A stretch of DNA of 25,603 bases. Source: Acidobacteriota bacterium (lineage in GTDB: Bacteria > Acidobacteriota > Blastocatellia > Pyrinomonadales > Pyrinomonadaceae). Made by a program: the position numbers and the translations under genes. The DNA lies in NCBI GenBank assembly GCA_023391155.1, contig JAEWBM010000191.1, positions 1-25,603 of the forward strand. The letters run 5' to 3'. Positions within the stretch are counted from its first letter, which is position 1; each line of letters opens with the position of its first letter. Shown one piece after another: positions 16,549 through 23,287 of the stretch. The notes below the pieces were generated by a model. It did no database searches and was not told the DNA's origin. It saw only the letters and a list, made by a program, of their open reading frames with translations.

Positions 16549-17229
16549 ATGAGGACAATTGTAAATATAGTGATTTTCATAATGGTGCTTGCGACGGTCG
16601 GCAGTGCGGTGTTCGCTCAGGGCAGCGTGTCGAGCCAAAGGCCAATGAGATCGCTCGCCGGATTTGAAAGCGTGCGGTCAGCCGCGGGCCACCGGCTGAC
16701 GGCTGATAAGGTCGACCCGGTCAATGCTGAGAATTTTTATATCGGATACGACCTGCAAGCTGTTCGATACTATATCGCCGAGGGCCAAAGCAAAGAGGCG
16801 CTAACTCTGCTTATCAACCTGTGGAACGTCGTCGGAAACGAAGACGAAACGCGATTAATCGAAGATTGTGCGGCGATGTTTAAGGTCACCGGTTCCTTCA
16901 AGGAGTGCAGCTCCGAGATCAGTGGCTTGGAGAAGAGTATCGAATCGAGGCTTACGGGCGAAAAGCGGTGGTACTACGACGTTGGTAAAAACTATTCGTT
17001 AATGTTCATCGTAGTTGCGGCCCCGGACGGGGACGCTGAGCAAGAGTTTAGAAAGCAGCTCGATACGCTTGGCAAATTGGCGGCGTCAGCCCCGGACGGA
17101 ACGCCGGCCGGCTTTGTAACCGCCCTCGCAGAACTTGGCGGCTATGCGTCGAAGGACCTGGACAGTCACGCCGCGGTGGTTGCGATCGAAGGGCTTTTTG
17201 ACGAGATCGATAACGCAGTCAACGCGTAG
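16549..17229 (+). CDS. Small secreted protein of unknown function, last gene of the island operon
   Basis: 226 residues with a clear signal peptide ending near SAVFAQ (residue 24). The start is supported by AGAGGAG at 16535-16541, 7 bases before the ATG. The mature part is alpha-helical, with a segment (FYIGYDLQAVRYYIAEGQSK) that resembles a single helical hairpin, and two cysteines that could pair (EDCAAMFKV and FKECSSEI). No catalytic motif is recognised. It follows the metacaspase gene after 98 bases and is followed by a strong hairpin, so it closes the transcription unit. A substrate, inhibitor or scaffold of the proteases are all possible. Confidence 0.75.
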   Translation: MRTIVNIVIFIMVLATVGSAVFAQGSVSSQRPMRSLAGFESVRSAAGHRLTADKVDPVNAENFYIGYDLQAVRYYIAEGQSKEALTLLINLWNVVGNEDETRLIEDCAAMFKVTGSFKECSSEISGLEKSIESRLTGEKRWYYDVGKNYSLMFIVVAAPDGDAEQEFRKQLDTLGKLAASAPDGTPAGFVTALAELGGYASKDLDSHAAVVAIEGLFDEIDNAVNA

Positions 17230-17357
17230 GTAATCGCTTAACACTCCCACCTCCCACGAATCTCTCATCTCTTATTTCGCATCTCTCACTTCTCGCCGGA
17301 CGGCTTTAATTATCCATTCCAAAATTCTCCCCTCTCCATTCTCCCCTTTAAACTCGA

Positions 17358-17393
17358 TTTCCCCGCCGGGGTGTTCCTTGTACGGCGGGGAAA
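17358..17393 (+). terminator. Strong hairpin, likely terminator of the island operon
   Basis: TTTCCCCGCCG (17358-17368) pairs perfectly with CGGCGGGGAAA (17383-17393), an 11-bp GC-rich stem with a 14-base loop. It is followed by the T-rich GCGTTTGTTTATTATT. It lies 129 bases after the stop of the last operon gene, with no gene in between. Confidence 0.65.
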
Positions 17394-17620
17394 GCGTTTG
17401 TTTATTATTAAATTGTAAGAAGTACGTTGGTGGGGGATTCGCGAGGGGAGTTGCGCGCCTGTTCCGTGGAAGCCAAGTTTCCTGATGCTGTGAGGCTTTT
17501 CACGCGGACCCGAAATGCTGTCGCCGCCAGTATTTATCGGCACTGCAGAACATCCGGCACGCCGCCCCGAGCCAGTCTGCAGCATGCCCGAGCCAGAGGG
17601 TCTAACGAGTTTCGCCTCAA

Positions 17621-17880
17621 ATATCGTCAGCGCAGAATCTGCGCCGCCCGCGGAGAACCTGCGCCGCCCGCGCAGAACCTGCGCCGTCAGCGGAGAATCT
17701 GCGCCATCAGCGCAGAACCTGCGCCGCCAGCGGAGAGCATGCGCCGTGAGCGCAGAACGTGCGCCCTCGGCGCAGAAATGATATCGCCGGCGCAGATCTG
17801 ATATCGCGAGCGGAGAGCGGGTATTCGCGACGGAGGATCGATATCGTCACCGGAGAGCCGAGACCATCGGCAGAGAGAGT
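17621..17880. repeat. 20-bp minisatellite, about 13 units, each able to form a small hairpin
   Basis: From 17621 to 17880 the sequence repeats with an exact 20-base period. The core alternates GCGCAGAACCTGCGCC and GCGGAGAACCTGCGCC and decays towards the right, where units keep ATATCG and GGAGAG. The core GCGCAG-AAC-CTGCGC is an inverted repeat, so the array can form a row of hairpins. Related degenerate units may extend left to about 17560. The period is not a multiple of three and the region has no ribosome site, so I take it as noncoding. Confidence 0.85.
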
Positions 17881-17888
17881 GGCCTTTC

Positions 17889-18071
17889 CGAAGCTCCCCT
17901 CCTGGATAGGAGGGGTGGCAGCCGAAGGCTGACGGGGTGGTGGAAAGGAGTGGCGCGTTGAGAAAGGGGAATCGGAGAGTTGCAGATCTTTATCCCTTAT
18001 CCTTCCTCCTTTATCCTTTTCATTCCCCCCCGGCTAAAGCCGGACCCCTCCTATCCAGGAGGGGAACTTCG
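17889..18071. mobile_element. 183-bp MITE/REP-like element with 28-bp inverted ends
   Basis: The arms 17889-17916 and 18044-18071 are inverted copies agreeing at 27 of 28 bases. Each arm itself holds the perfect hairpin CCCCTCCT-GGAT-AGGAGGGG. The interior contains no gene. Next to the right arm is CCGGCTAAAGCCGG, another hairpin. The layout fits a miniature inverted-repeat element or a REP pair mobilised in trans. No transposase is present in the window. Confidence 0.65.
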
Positions 18072-18239
18072 CACTCGCGATCCGTTTCTGTGTCTTCTCC
18101 GTGCCGTCTGTGGTAAGATTTTGCCCGCGAATTACGCGAATAAAGGCGAATTAAGATAACCACTAAAGAAGAAAATAAGAAATTAAAGCAGGAACACAGA
18201 ATTCACAGAACGAAGACACAGATCTAAATCGTTTAATAG

Positions 18240-18259
18240 CCCCGGGCTTTAGGCCGGGG
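18240..18259. repeat. GC-rich hairpin CCCCGG...CCGGGG
   Basis: CCCCGGGCTTTAGGCCGGGG can fold on itself with a 6-bp stem. The stretch 18072-18304 around it has no gene. It includes text from about 18150 to 18215 (TAACCACTAAAGAAG and CACAGAATTCACAGAACG) that weakly resembles repeat family C found further right. Confidence 0.4.
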
Positions 18260-18304
18260 TCAAGGTTGGAATAGACTTAAGGGAGGGGCTTTGGCCCCGA
18301 CAAA

Positions 18305-18411
18305 GGTTGCTCCCTTTCAGGGAGCGGTGATGGGGCCCGCTTTACCCAGGGTTCCGGCTCCGCCTGCACCCTGGGCTATTATATTTGTCGCCTTCAGCGA
18401 CGGGAACTCGG
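18305..18411. repeat. Interspersed repeat family A, copy 1
   Basis: A structured block containing the hairpin GCTCCCTTTCAGGGAGC, then CCCAGGGT...ACCCTGGG around a TCCGGCTC loop, and GTCGCCTTCAGCGAC. Copies recur at 19121-19228 and 20437-20542. Similar CCCAGGGTTCCG text is known as an abundant intergenic repeat in several environmental bacteria and is often mistaken for protein. It is noncoding here. Confidence 0.8.
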
Positions 18412-18444
18412 AGGCAGAGCCTCCCAGAGGCAGAGAACGCTCTC

Positions 18445-18510
18445 GGAAGGGCAAGCCCTTCCGCTCATCATTTGGGCAAAGCCCTGCGAAGTTGAGAGTT
18501 GAGAATGGAG
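18445..18510. repeat. Interspersed repeat family B, copy 1
   Basis: Begins with the hairpin GGAAGGGCAAGCCCTTCC, continues CGCTCATCATTTGGGCAAAG, and ends with GTTGAGAGTTGAG. Other copies start at 21902, 23043 and 23849. It directly precedes the start of the next gene at 18516. Confidence 0.8.
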
Positions 18511-18515
18511 AATGG

Positions 18516-19013
18516 ATGAAAACCAAAGTTGTTATATTCATCGCGATTTTCCTATTTGCTATTGGGGGAGCGTTGGCATTGCACTTCATCGAGAAGTACG
18601 GGTTTATCAACTCCGGCGGGATCGAAGAGATTTTAATTGCAGAAGATCTAGAGCTTAATGAGGAGTGGAAAGAGATCGATCTTGGAAAGTTTGAGTTTCC
18701 GCAAAAGGAAACTAACAGCATTCTGATCCGTTCGCATTTGCCGGCGAAAGCAAATGGATTTGAAGCTCCAAATGGCGACGTGTTTCACCCCGAAGTGATG
18801 CTGGAAGATCATGAGGGAAATAGGTGTTCCTTAACGTTTAGTTGGCGGAGGACGTTGGAATCGCTCCGTTTCGTAGCGGAAGAGTCGGATTCCAATGATG
18901 AACGGTGCTTTGCAGAGCCCGGTGATTACAGAAGGCTTTGGATAAGGAGTCCGGTGAGCTTTATCGCAAGAGAAGTAAAGTGGGAAGGCTATAATATGAG
19001 GGATCGGAAATAA
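18516..19013 (+). CDS. Orphan protein with N-terminal membrane anchor or signal peptide
   Basis: 165 residues from the ATG at 18516. The frame stays open back to 18291, but that stretch is repeat families A and B, so I exclude it. MKTKVVIFIAIFLFAIGGAL is a clear hydrophobic leader that could be a signal peptide or anchor. The mature part is acidic with a beta-rich centre (EWKEIDLGKFEFPQ) and two cysteines (NRCSLTFSW, DERCFAEPG) that could form a disulfide outside the cytoplasm. No family is recognised. It is the first of seven small plus-strand genes separated by repeats. Confidence 0.65.
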   Translation: MKTKVVIFIAIFLFAIGGALALHFIEKYGFINSGGIEEILIAEDLELNEEWKEIDLGKFEFPQKETNSILIRSHLPAKANGFEAPNGDVFHPEVMLEDHEGNRCSLTFSWRRTLESLRFVAEESDSNDERCFAEPGDYRRLWIRSPVSFIAREVKWEGYNMRDRK

Positions 19014-19120
19014 AGTGAGCTGCATTAGAAAGCTCGGGCGGCAGACCAATGCAAAAGGAAGTGAGAGTTGAGAGAGAAGAGTTTTGGTACCCATTTGTTT
19101 CTCCGAACAAGGAGCGGAGA

Positions 19121-19228
19121 GGTTCGTCCCTTACAGGGACGGTCGGTGGTGGGTGATCTATCCCAGGGTTCCGGCTTCGCCTGCACCCTGGGCTATTATA
19201 TTTGTCGCCTTCAGCGACGGGAACTCGG
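19121..19228. repeat. Interspersed repeat family A, copy 2
   Basis: Same order of elements as copy 1: a stem TCCCTTACAGGGA, then CCCAGGG...CCCTGGG, then TTTGTCGCCTTCAGCGACGG. The first stem differs by compensating changes from copy 1 (TCCCTTTCAGGGA), which preserves the fold. It is followed immediately by a family D copy. Confidence 0.8.
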
Positions 19229-19312
19229 CGGGGAACAGGGTTAGCGAAAGCGATCGGTGATCCGCAGCCGCCAGCTCGCGGGAGCGGGTAGCTTACCGTG
19301 GAGTGCTCCGCC
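19228..19312. repeat. Interspersed repeat family D, copy 1
   Basis: Contains GCGATCGGTGATCCGCAGCC, then CTCGCGGGAGCGGG and GAGTGCTCC. Other copies are at 20543-20646 and 23101-23184, with a partial at 23721-23746. It lacks the CAGCACGCCGCA tail seen in the other copies. Confidence 0.75.
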
Positions 19313-19352
19313 CGAGATTTCGTATTTCCGAAACATGCAAACTTGAGAATCT

Positions 19353-19862
19353 ATGAAGCGGTTAGCCTTATTATTCTTAGTCTGTTGCTTGTCGCCACTA
19401 AGCTCCTTTTACGCTCAAGATGTTGGGAGAACCGGCGATGTAAAACTACATATTAAGGAAACAGAAGTAATTTGGAACGGCAGGGCCAACAGTGTTCGTC
19501 GAGTTTATCTATTAGTCGATGAAGCAGCATTTACGACGGAGAAGATAAAGCAGATAGTCGCTGCTATTGCTGAGAAATTTCCTTCGCCGCAAAGACTTTC
19601 GGTTCTGGTATTCACGGAGGCTGACCGTTTAAGTCAAACAAAAATCGATTATTTCCCAGGTTTGAGTGTTTCCTTTCTCGATACCCCGGCCGGACGTGAG
19701 GCAGCGAAAAGGTTTGAGGAAGAATTGGCCCCTAAACCCATTGGATTCTATGCCAATTATTATCGCGGGTATGATGAGGAGCGGTTGGCAATGACTCTGG
19801 CCAAAGATGATGCTGATTTAGTTTCGATCGGCTTGGAAACATATGACCAACCTGAAAACTAA
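19353..19862 (+). CDS. Orphan secreted protein
   Basis: 169 residues with a signal peptide (MKRLALLFLVCCLSPLSSFY, cleavage probably before AQD). The mature protein alternates strands and helices: VRRVYLLVDEAAFTTEKIKQ, then RLSVLVFTEADRL, an order resembling a small alpha/beta domain. No catalytic motif or family is recognised. The upstream region is family A plus D repeat, with no strong ribosome site, so the ATG at 19353 is chosen because it gives an intact leader. The next gene follows after 80 bases without a repeat in between, so these two may be co-transcribed. Confidence 0.65.
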   Translation: MKRLALLFLVCCLSPLSSFYAQDVGRTGDVKLHIKETEVIWNGRANSVRRVYLLVDEAAFTTEKIKQIVAAIAEKFPSPQRLSVLVFTEADRLSQTKIDYFPGLSVSFLDTPAGREAAKRFEEELAPKPIGFYANYYRGYDEERLAMTLAKDDADLVSIGLETYDQPEN

Positions 19863-19942
19863 GGATCCAGGCTTCAATTTTGCATTTGCCTGCTTCATAT
19901 GACTCGACCGGCTGGGACCGCGACTGGGGGATCGGAAAGTAA

Positions 19943-20377
19943 ATGAATATGCGAGGGTTGAAATATATCGCGATAGGATCGTGGGTCGCCGTGTTGCTTA
20001 GCTGCGCCACGATAACCGGCAGCGCTCAAAAGGAGGCGTTGCTATCGTTTTGCCAACTGTCCCTTTCAGAGCAGCGTAAACAGGCAAATCTCAGCTTCAC
20101 GGATGGATTTGTCTTTAAGGTCGATAAGAATGGCAAACCCGCAGAGATAAGGAGAATCTTCGGCAAATGGGTTGACGACCAAGAGGTCAGTTCCTGCGTG
20201 AGCAATTGGCAGTTTTCCGGCTTTGAGGAGGACCGCCGCGTTATCGTGACCTTTGGCTGGAAGCACGGTGTCGGCTGGGCCGGAATGCGAGTCGTCAGCA
20301 AGGACTTTTCGCAGGTTGTTAGAAACGGCAGGGCCACGGTCCCGGATTGTACAACGCAGGAGCCTGACGAGCGATAA
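19943..20377 (+). CDS. Small exported protein with a TonB-C-terminal-like core
   Basis: 144 residues. The leader (KYIAIGSWVAVLLSC) ends either at a possible lipid-attachment Cys21 or at a signal-peptidase-I site after GSA. The mature part has the strand pattern FVFKVDKNGKPAEIRRIFG, then CVSNWQFSGFEED and RRVIVTFGWKHG. This resembles the C-terminal domain of TonB-like energy transducers (a V-D-x-x-G strand, then a W-x-F strand, then a terminal V-x-F strand). It has no proline-rich linker or transmembrane anchor typical of a full TonB, so it is probably a stand-alone relative. The family link is inference. It is followed by a family A copy. Confidence 0.6.
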   Translation: MNMRGLKYIAIGSWVAVLLSCATITGSAQKEALLSFCQLSLSEQRKQANLSFTDGFVFKVDKNGKPAEIRRIFGKWVDDQEVSSCVSNWQFSGFEEDRRVIVTFGWKHGVGWAGMRVVSKDFSQVVRNGRATVPDCTTQEPDER

Positions 20378-20436
20378 GCAAGGCCGTCGCTGAAGGCGAC
20401 GATCGTTGCGTGATCTTGGAGTGCGGATCGATCAGG

Positions 20437-20542
20437 GGTTGCTCCCTTTCAGGGAGCGGTGATGGGGCCCGCGTTACCCAGGGTTCCGGCTTCGCCTGCA
20501 CCCTGGGCTATTATGTTTGTCGCCTTCGGCGACGGGAGCTTG
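20437..20542. repeat. Interspersed repeat family A, copy 3
   Basis: Nearly the same sequence as copy 1, including GCTCCCTTTCAGGGAGCGGT and the CCCAGGGT...ACCCTGGG stem. The final stem has CTTCGG instead of CTTCAG in its loop. It is followed by a family D copy, as in copy 2. Confidence 0.8.
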
Positions 20543-20646
20543 GTGAACAGCATTTAGCGGACGCGATCGGTGATCCGCAGCCGCCGGTTCGCGGGAGCGG
20601 GCAACTCGCCGCGGAGTGCTCCAGTCAAATAACCAGCACGCCGCAG
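20543..20646. repeat. Interspersed repeat family D, copy 2
   Basis: Contains CGATCGGTGATCCGCAGCCG, GTTCGCGGGAGCGGGCAACT, GAGTGCTCCAGTCAAATAAC and the tail CAGCACGCCGCAG. It directly precedes the Shine-Dalgarno of the next gene. Confidence 0.75.
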
Positions 20647-20661
20647 TCCAACCCCCGAATC

Positions 20662-20670
20662 GGAGGTGAT
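20662..20670 (+). promoter_or_regulatory. Near-perfect Shine-Dalgarno deciding a GTG start
   Basis: GGAGGTGAT matches the 16S rRNA anti-Shine-Dalgarno over nine bases and ends 5 bases before the GTG at 20676. It favours that GTG over the ATG at 20688. Confidence 0.7.
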
Positions 20671-20675
20671 AACTT

Positions 20676-20957
20676 GTGTCAGAATCAATGGATGATGTCC
20701 CCGAACGAATTAAGGCGGATGTGCTCAGGCTTTATGAAGCTGCCGCCACTGGTCGAGTTTCGGTTGAGGACTTCTTACGAGAGCTCGGGGAATTGGGAAT
20801 TCAAGATTTTTCTCAGGCGATGCATGCCTCCGATGCCTTTAAGATAAGCTTGAACGACGCAAAAACGGCTTTCATCGAATCATTGCCGGGAGGAACGCCA
20901 GCATGGGAAGCACAATTTGAGAATACGGACTTGAGCGGAGACGAAGCGGGTGGTTAG
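20676..20957 (+). CDS. Orphan small acidic cytoplasmic protein
   Basis: 93 residues from a GTG selected by the strong Shine-Dalgarno just upstream. The protein is acidic and helical (VPERIKADVLRLYEAAATGR, VSVEDFLRELGELGI), ending in a flexible acidic tail (NTDLSGDEAGG). It has no signal peptide, membrane segment or cysteine. The short helical repeats resemble those of small regulatory or immunity proteins, but no family is recognised. It sits between a family A/D repeat and the next orphan gene. Confidence 0.6.
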   Translation: MSESMDDVPERIKADVLRLYEAAATGRVSVEDFLRELGELGIQDFSQAMHASDAFKISLNDAKTAFIESLPGGTPAWEAQFENTDLSGDEAGG

Positions 20958-21042
20958 TGTAAGACAGTAGCGAATAGTCACGATCGCATGAACCGCGTGG
21001 GGTACGCAGCTAAGGCAAAGGGCATCCCGCCGGATCGAAAGC

Positions 21043-21066
21043 GAGGTGGAAGGTTTCGTCCACCTC
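21043..21066. repeat. Hairpin upstream of an orphan gene
   Basis: GAGGTGGA (21043-21050) pairs with TCCACCTC (21059-21066) around an 8-base loop. It ends about 9 bases before the AAGGAG ribosome site (21075-21080). It could tune translation of the following gene or end the previous transcript. No T-run follows. Confidence 0.4.
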
Positions 21067-21082
21067 AGAGACCGAAGGAGCT

Positions 21083-21679
21083 ATGATGATGAAGATGATG
21101 TGTTCTTGGGCGCTGGCTTTATCTCTATTCGTTGCATCAGCGGTGGGTCAGAGGGCCCCGGGAGTCGGACTGTTAGTTCCAATTGACGAAGCCGCACCGG
21201 TCGAGATCATTTCTCCGCTGTTCAAAACAAATGCAAACGGTTACCAGCGGCTTGAATTTGCGATTCAGAATCGCTCCACGAAACTTATCTCTCGAATCGT
21301 CTTGGAGGAGATCAGTTGGTTGGGTTATCGTCAGGCATCGTCAACATTAACTCCGAAACTGGGCGAGTATTTCCTGCCGGGTGAAAAACTTTCGAATTTT
21401 TCGGACGATGACGTTGAAACAAGGTCGTCAGACCTTGCTACGGCCGAACGATCATCAAACGGTCCAAAGGACCTCGTAGTATTTTTCGCTTCGGAAGTGG
21501 ACTTTGCAGACGGCACCACCTATCGATCCCCTGTAGATGCGAATGCGATATCGAATTTCTGCATAAAGCTCTCGATTCGAAGCTCGATGGCAGACGATGA
21601 ATTACGCGACCGTGAAGACTCTCTTCGGCAGTTTCTCAAAGATTCTTTTGGCCGTCCCGCCGAAGGAAGCAGGAAGTAA
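21083..21679 (+). CDS. Orphan secreted protein
   Basis: 198 residues from 21083. ATG codons at 21083, 21086, 21089 and 21095 are all in frame, and AAGGAG at 21075-21080 best fits 21086 or 21089. The leader (CSWALALSLFVASAVGQ) is a signal peptide. The mature part looks beta-rich (RLEFAIQNRSTKLISRIVLE), similar in feel to an immunoglobulin-like or fibronectin-like domain in which a strand pair is followed by GYRQ. It ends in a charged helix (DDELRDREDSLRQFLKDSFG). No catalytic residues or family are recognised. It is followed by repeat family C and B copies. Confidence 0.65.
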   Translation: MMMKMMCSWALALSLFVASAVGQRAPGVGLLVPIDEAAPVEIISPLFKTNANGYQRLEFAIQNRSTKLISRIVLEEISWLGYRQASSTLTPKLGEYFLPGEKLSNFSDDDVETRSSDLATAERSSNGPKDLVVFFASEVDFADGTTYRSPVDANAISNFCIKLSIRSSMADDELRDREDSLRQFLKDSFGRPAEGSRK

Positions 21680-21805
21680 GCAGCGGTGTTGTTTCTATCG
21701 CCAGTGCACGTCAGTAAGCGTGCGGGCATACCCATGCAGCAGTTGTCCCGTTTCAAATCGTTACCGAGCAAGCCGCACCGCCGACCAATCCGCTGGGTGC
21801 AGGAT

Positions 21806-21900
21806 AAGAAAGAAATAACCACGAAATAAGAAAAGAAGGAAACAGGGAGCCTTGGCCAAGGTCGCCGGCGCACGGGAGGATTAAGAAGAAAGGGCACGGG
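21806..21900. repeat. Interspersed repeat family C, copy 1
   Basis: An A-rich stretch TAACCACGAAATAAGAAAAG followed by CGGCGCACGGGAGGATTAAG. Other copies are at 22954-23042 and 23752-23848. Each is followed by a family B copy. The preceding 21680-21805 holds a short hairpin GCACG...CGTGC near 21706 and no gene. Confidence 0.8.
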
Positions 21901-21901
21901 C

Positions 21902-21960
21902 GGGAAGGGCAAGCCCTTCCGCTCATCATCTGGGCAATGGCCATAGAAGTTGAGAAGGAA
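21902..21960. repeat. Interspersed repeat family B, copy 2
   Basis: GGGAAGGGCAAGCCCTTCC hairpin, then GCTCATCATCTGGGCAATGG and AGTTGAGAAGG. It follows the family C copy directly. Confidence 0.8.
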
Positions 21961-22081
21961 GAAGGGCGAATTTCGGAAAGCCAATATTTGCAGCGACGGC
22001 AGCATTGAGGCAGAACCTCCTTACGTGGGAGGCGAGATCTCGATAAATGCACTACCTCAAGCGGGAACCAAACCCCTCGAA

Positions 22082-22954
22082 ATGGCGATGACTGAATTTG
22101 ATTTTGAAGAAGGAAAGTTCGGCACGAAAGCAACGATCAAAGCCGAGTGGCAGGGTTCGATGTTGGATCTGCTAAGGGAGGGGAACGTTCGAGAGATAGA
22201 GCTGAACATTGGCAAGGGGTGGAAAGGCAAGAACATTGAATTTTTGGGGGATCTCCCGCAGCTTCGATCGTTGATTATTATTGATCAAACGCTCGAACGA
22301 ATAGAGCCTATTCATCTATTGACCGAATTGGTTGCGTTGCACCTGACTACGTACAGCGTTTCACCAGTCGATTTTACGGCGTTTCCAAATCTCAAGAGCT
22401 GTTGGTTTGAATGGATCAAGGGGTCCGATTCACTGTTCGATTCCAGCGGTTTGATAAAACTTGGACTTAACAATTATAAGGGACGAAGTAGTACTCCATT
22501 TTCGAGATTGTCGAACCTTAGGGAACTGTCTTTACTGAATTCCTCGGTGGAAGATCTAGAAGGAGTCTTCCGGCTATCATATTTAAGGATGTTGAGAATC
22601 GCGCGGCTGCGAAAGGTAAGTTCGCTTCGCGGCATAGCGAATTTAGAAAATCTCAAGGTTCTCGAAATCGATCAATGTAAAGAAATTAGATCGATCACCG
22701 ACTCATTTTCGCTCGGTAATTTGAAAGCTCTTTTCCTACTAAATACTGGTGACATCGAGACGCTTAGAGGTGTCGAAAAACTCACCAAATTGGAGCAGCT
22801 AGTATTCGACGAATCCACCAATATTCTTGACGGAGATCTATCACCCATATTTGAATTGCCGGCTCTCAAGAATATCTCATTTAGAAATCGTGGACATTAC
22901 TCACATCGTCGTGTAGATTTTGGGGAGGTGTACTTCTCGCCACCCGCTAGCTAA
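22082..22954 (+). CDS. Cytoplasmic leucine-rich-repeat protein
   Basis: 290 residues from the ATG at 22082 (an ATG at 22088 is equally possible). The frame is open back to 21950, but that part overlaps repeat text. After an N-terminal cap (SMLDLLREGNVREIELNIGK) come about nine leucine-rich repeats of roughly 22 residues, for example LPQLRSLIII, LSNLRELSLL, LSYLRMLRIA, LENLKVLEID, LGNLKALFLL and LTKLEQLVFD. It has no signal peptide or attached catalytic domain. Such solenoids bind protein partners, and stand-alone copies in orphan-gene clusters have been suggested as immunity or decoy proteins, which is only inference here. It is flanked on both sides by C and B repeats. Confidence 0.75.
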   Translation: MAMTEFDFEEGKFGTKATIKAEWQGSMLDLLREGNVREIELNIGKGWKGKNIEFLGDLPQLRSLIIIDQTLERIEPIHLLTELVALHLTTYSVSPVDFTAFPNLKSCWFEWIKGSDSLFDSSGLIKLGLNNYKGRSSTPFSRLSNLRELSLLNSSVEDLEGVFRLSYLRMLRIARLRKVSSLRGIANLENLKVLEIDQCKEIRSITDSFSLGNLKALFLLNTGDIETLRGVEKLTKLEQLVFDESTNILDGDLSPIFELPALKNISFRNRGHYSHRRVDFGEVYFSPPAS

Positions 22955-23042
22955 GAAGAATTAACCACAAAACAAGAAAAGAAGAAAATACGGAGACTCC
23001 GCAATGACTCCGGCGCACGGAAGGATAAAGAAGAAAGTCACG
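22954..23042. repeat. Interspersed repeat family C, copy 2
   Basis: AGAAGAATTAACCACAAAAC and then CCGGCGCACGGAAGGATAAA, matching copies 1 and 3. It starts at the stop codon of the LRR gene. Confidence 0.8.
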
Positions 23043-23086
23043 GGCCGGAAGGCAAGCCCTTCCGCTCATCGTTTGGGCATAGCCCA
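23043..23086. repeat. Interspersed repeat family B, copy 3
   Basis: GGCCGGAAGGCAAGCCCTTC, then CGCTCATCGTTTGGGCATAG. It lies between family C copy 2 and family D copy 3. Confidence 0.75.
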
Positions 23087-23100
23087 GAATCAAACGGAAC

Positions 23101-23184
23101 GACGGGTAACCCGCAGCCGCGAGTTCGCGGGAGCGGGCAACTTGCCGCGAAGTGCTCCAGTCAGCTAACCAGCACGCCGCAATC
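23101..23184. repeat. Interspersed repeat family D, copy 3
   Basis: CCGCGAGTTCGCGG and GGCAACTTGCC are self-complementary hairpins here. The tail GCTAACCAGCACGCCGCAAT matches copy 2. The following 23185-23287 holds no gene and no clear promoter. Confidence 0.75.
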
Positions 23185-23287
23185 TAGTTCGAAACGCTGT
23201 TATAATCTGAACGTCGTCTTTTATTCGAACTCTCTCCGCAATAAGCAACCAAACACAGGTGAAGGGGGCTTAATCACGACCGGTTTG

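Noticed and set aside
17427..17801. An Arg/Ala-rich open frame of 124 codons over the minisatellite
   Set aside because: The 20-base period is not a multiple of three, so any frame would cycle through all phases. No Shine-Dalgarno and no family resemblance. It is repeat translation.
17621..17880. Possible CRISPR array
   Set aside because: Units are contiguous 20-base repeats without spacers, and no cas gene is present.
18291..18515. Upstream extension of the 18516-19013 gene
   Set aside because: It consists of repeat families A and B; the ATG at 18516 begins a clean hydrophobic leader.
20410..20847. Plus-strand frame spanning repeats A and D and overlapping the 20676 gene
   Set aside because: Most of it is repeat sequence. 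The overlapping frame with the perfect Shine-Dalgarno is the better gene.
21950..22081. Upstream extension of the LRR gene
   Set aside because: It starts within repeat B text and adds a low-complexity leader without family resemblance.
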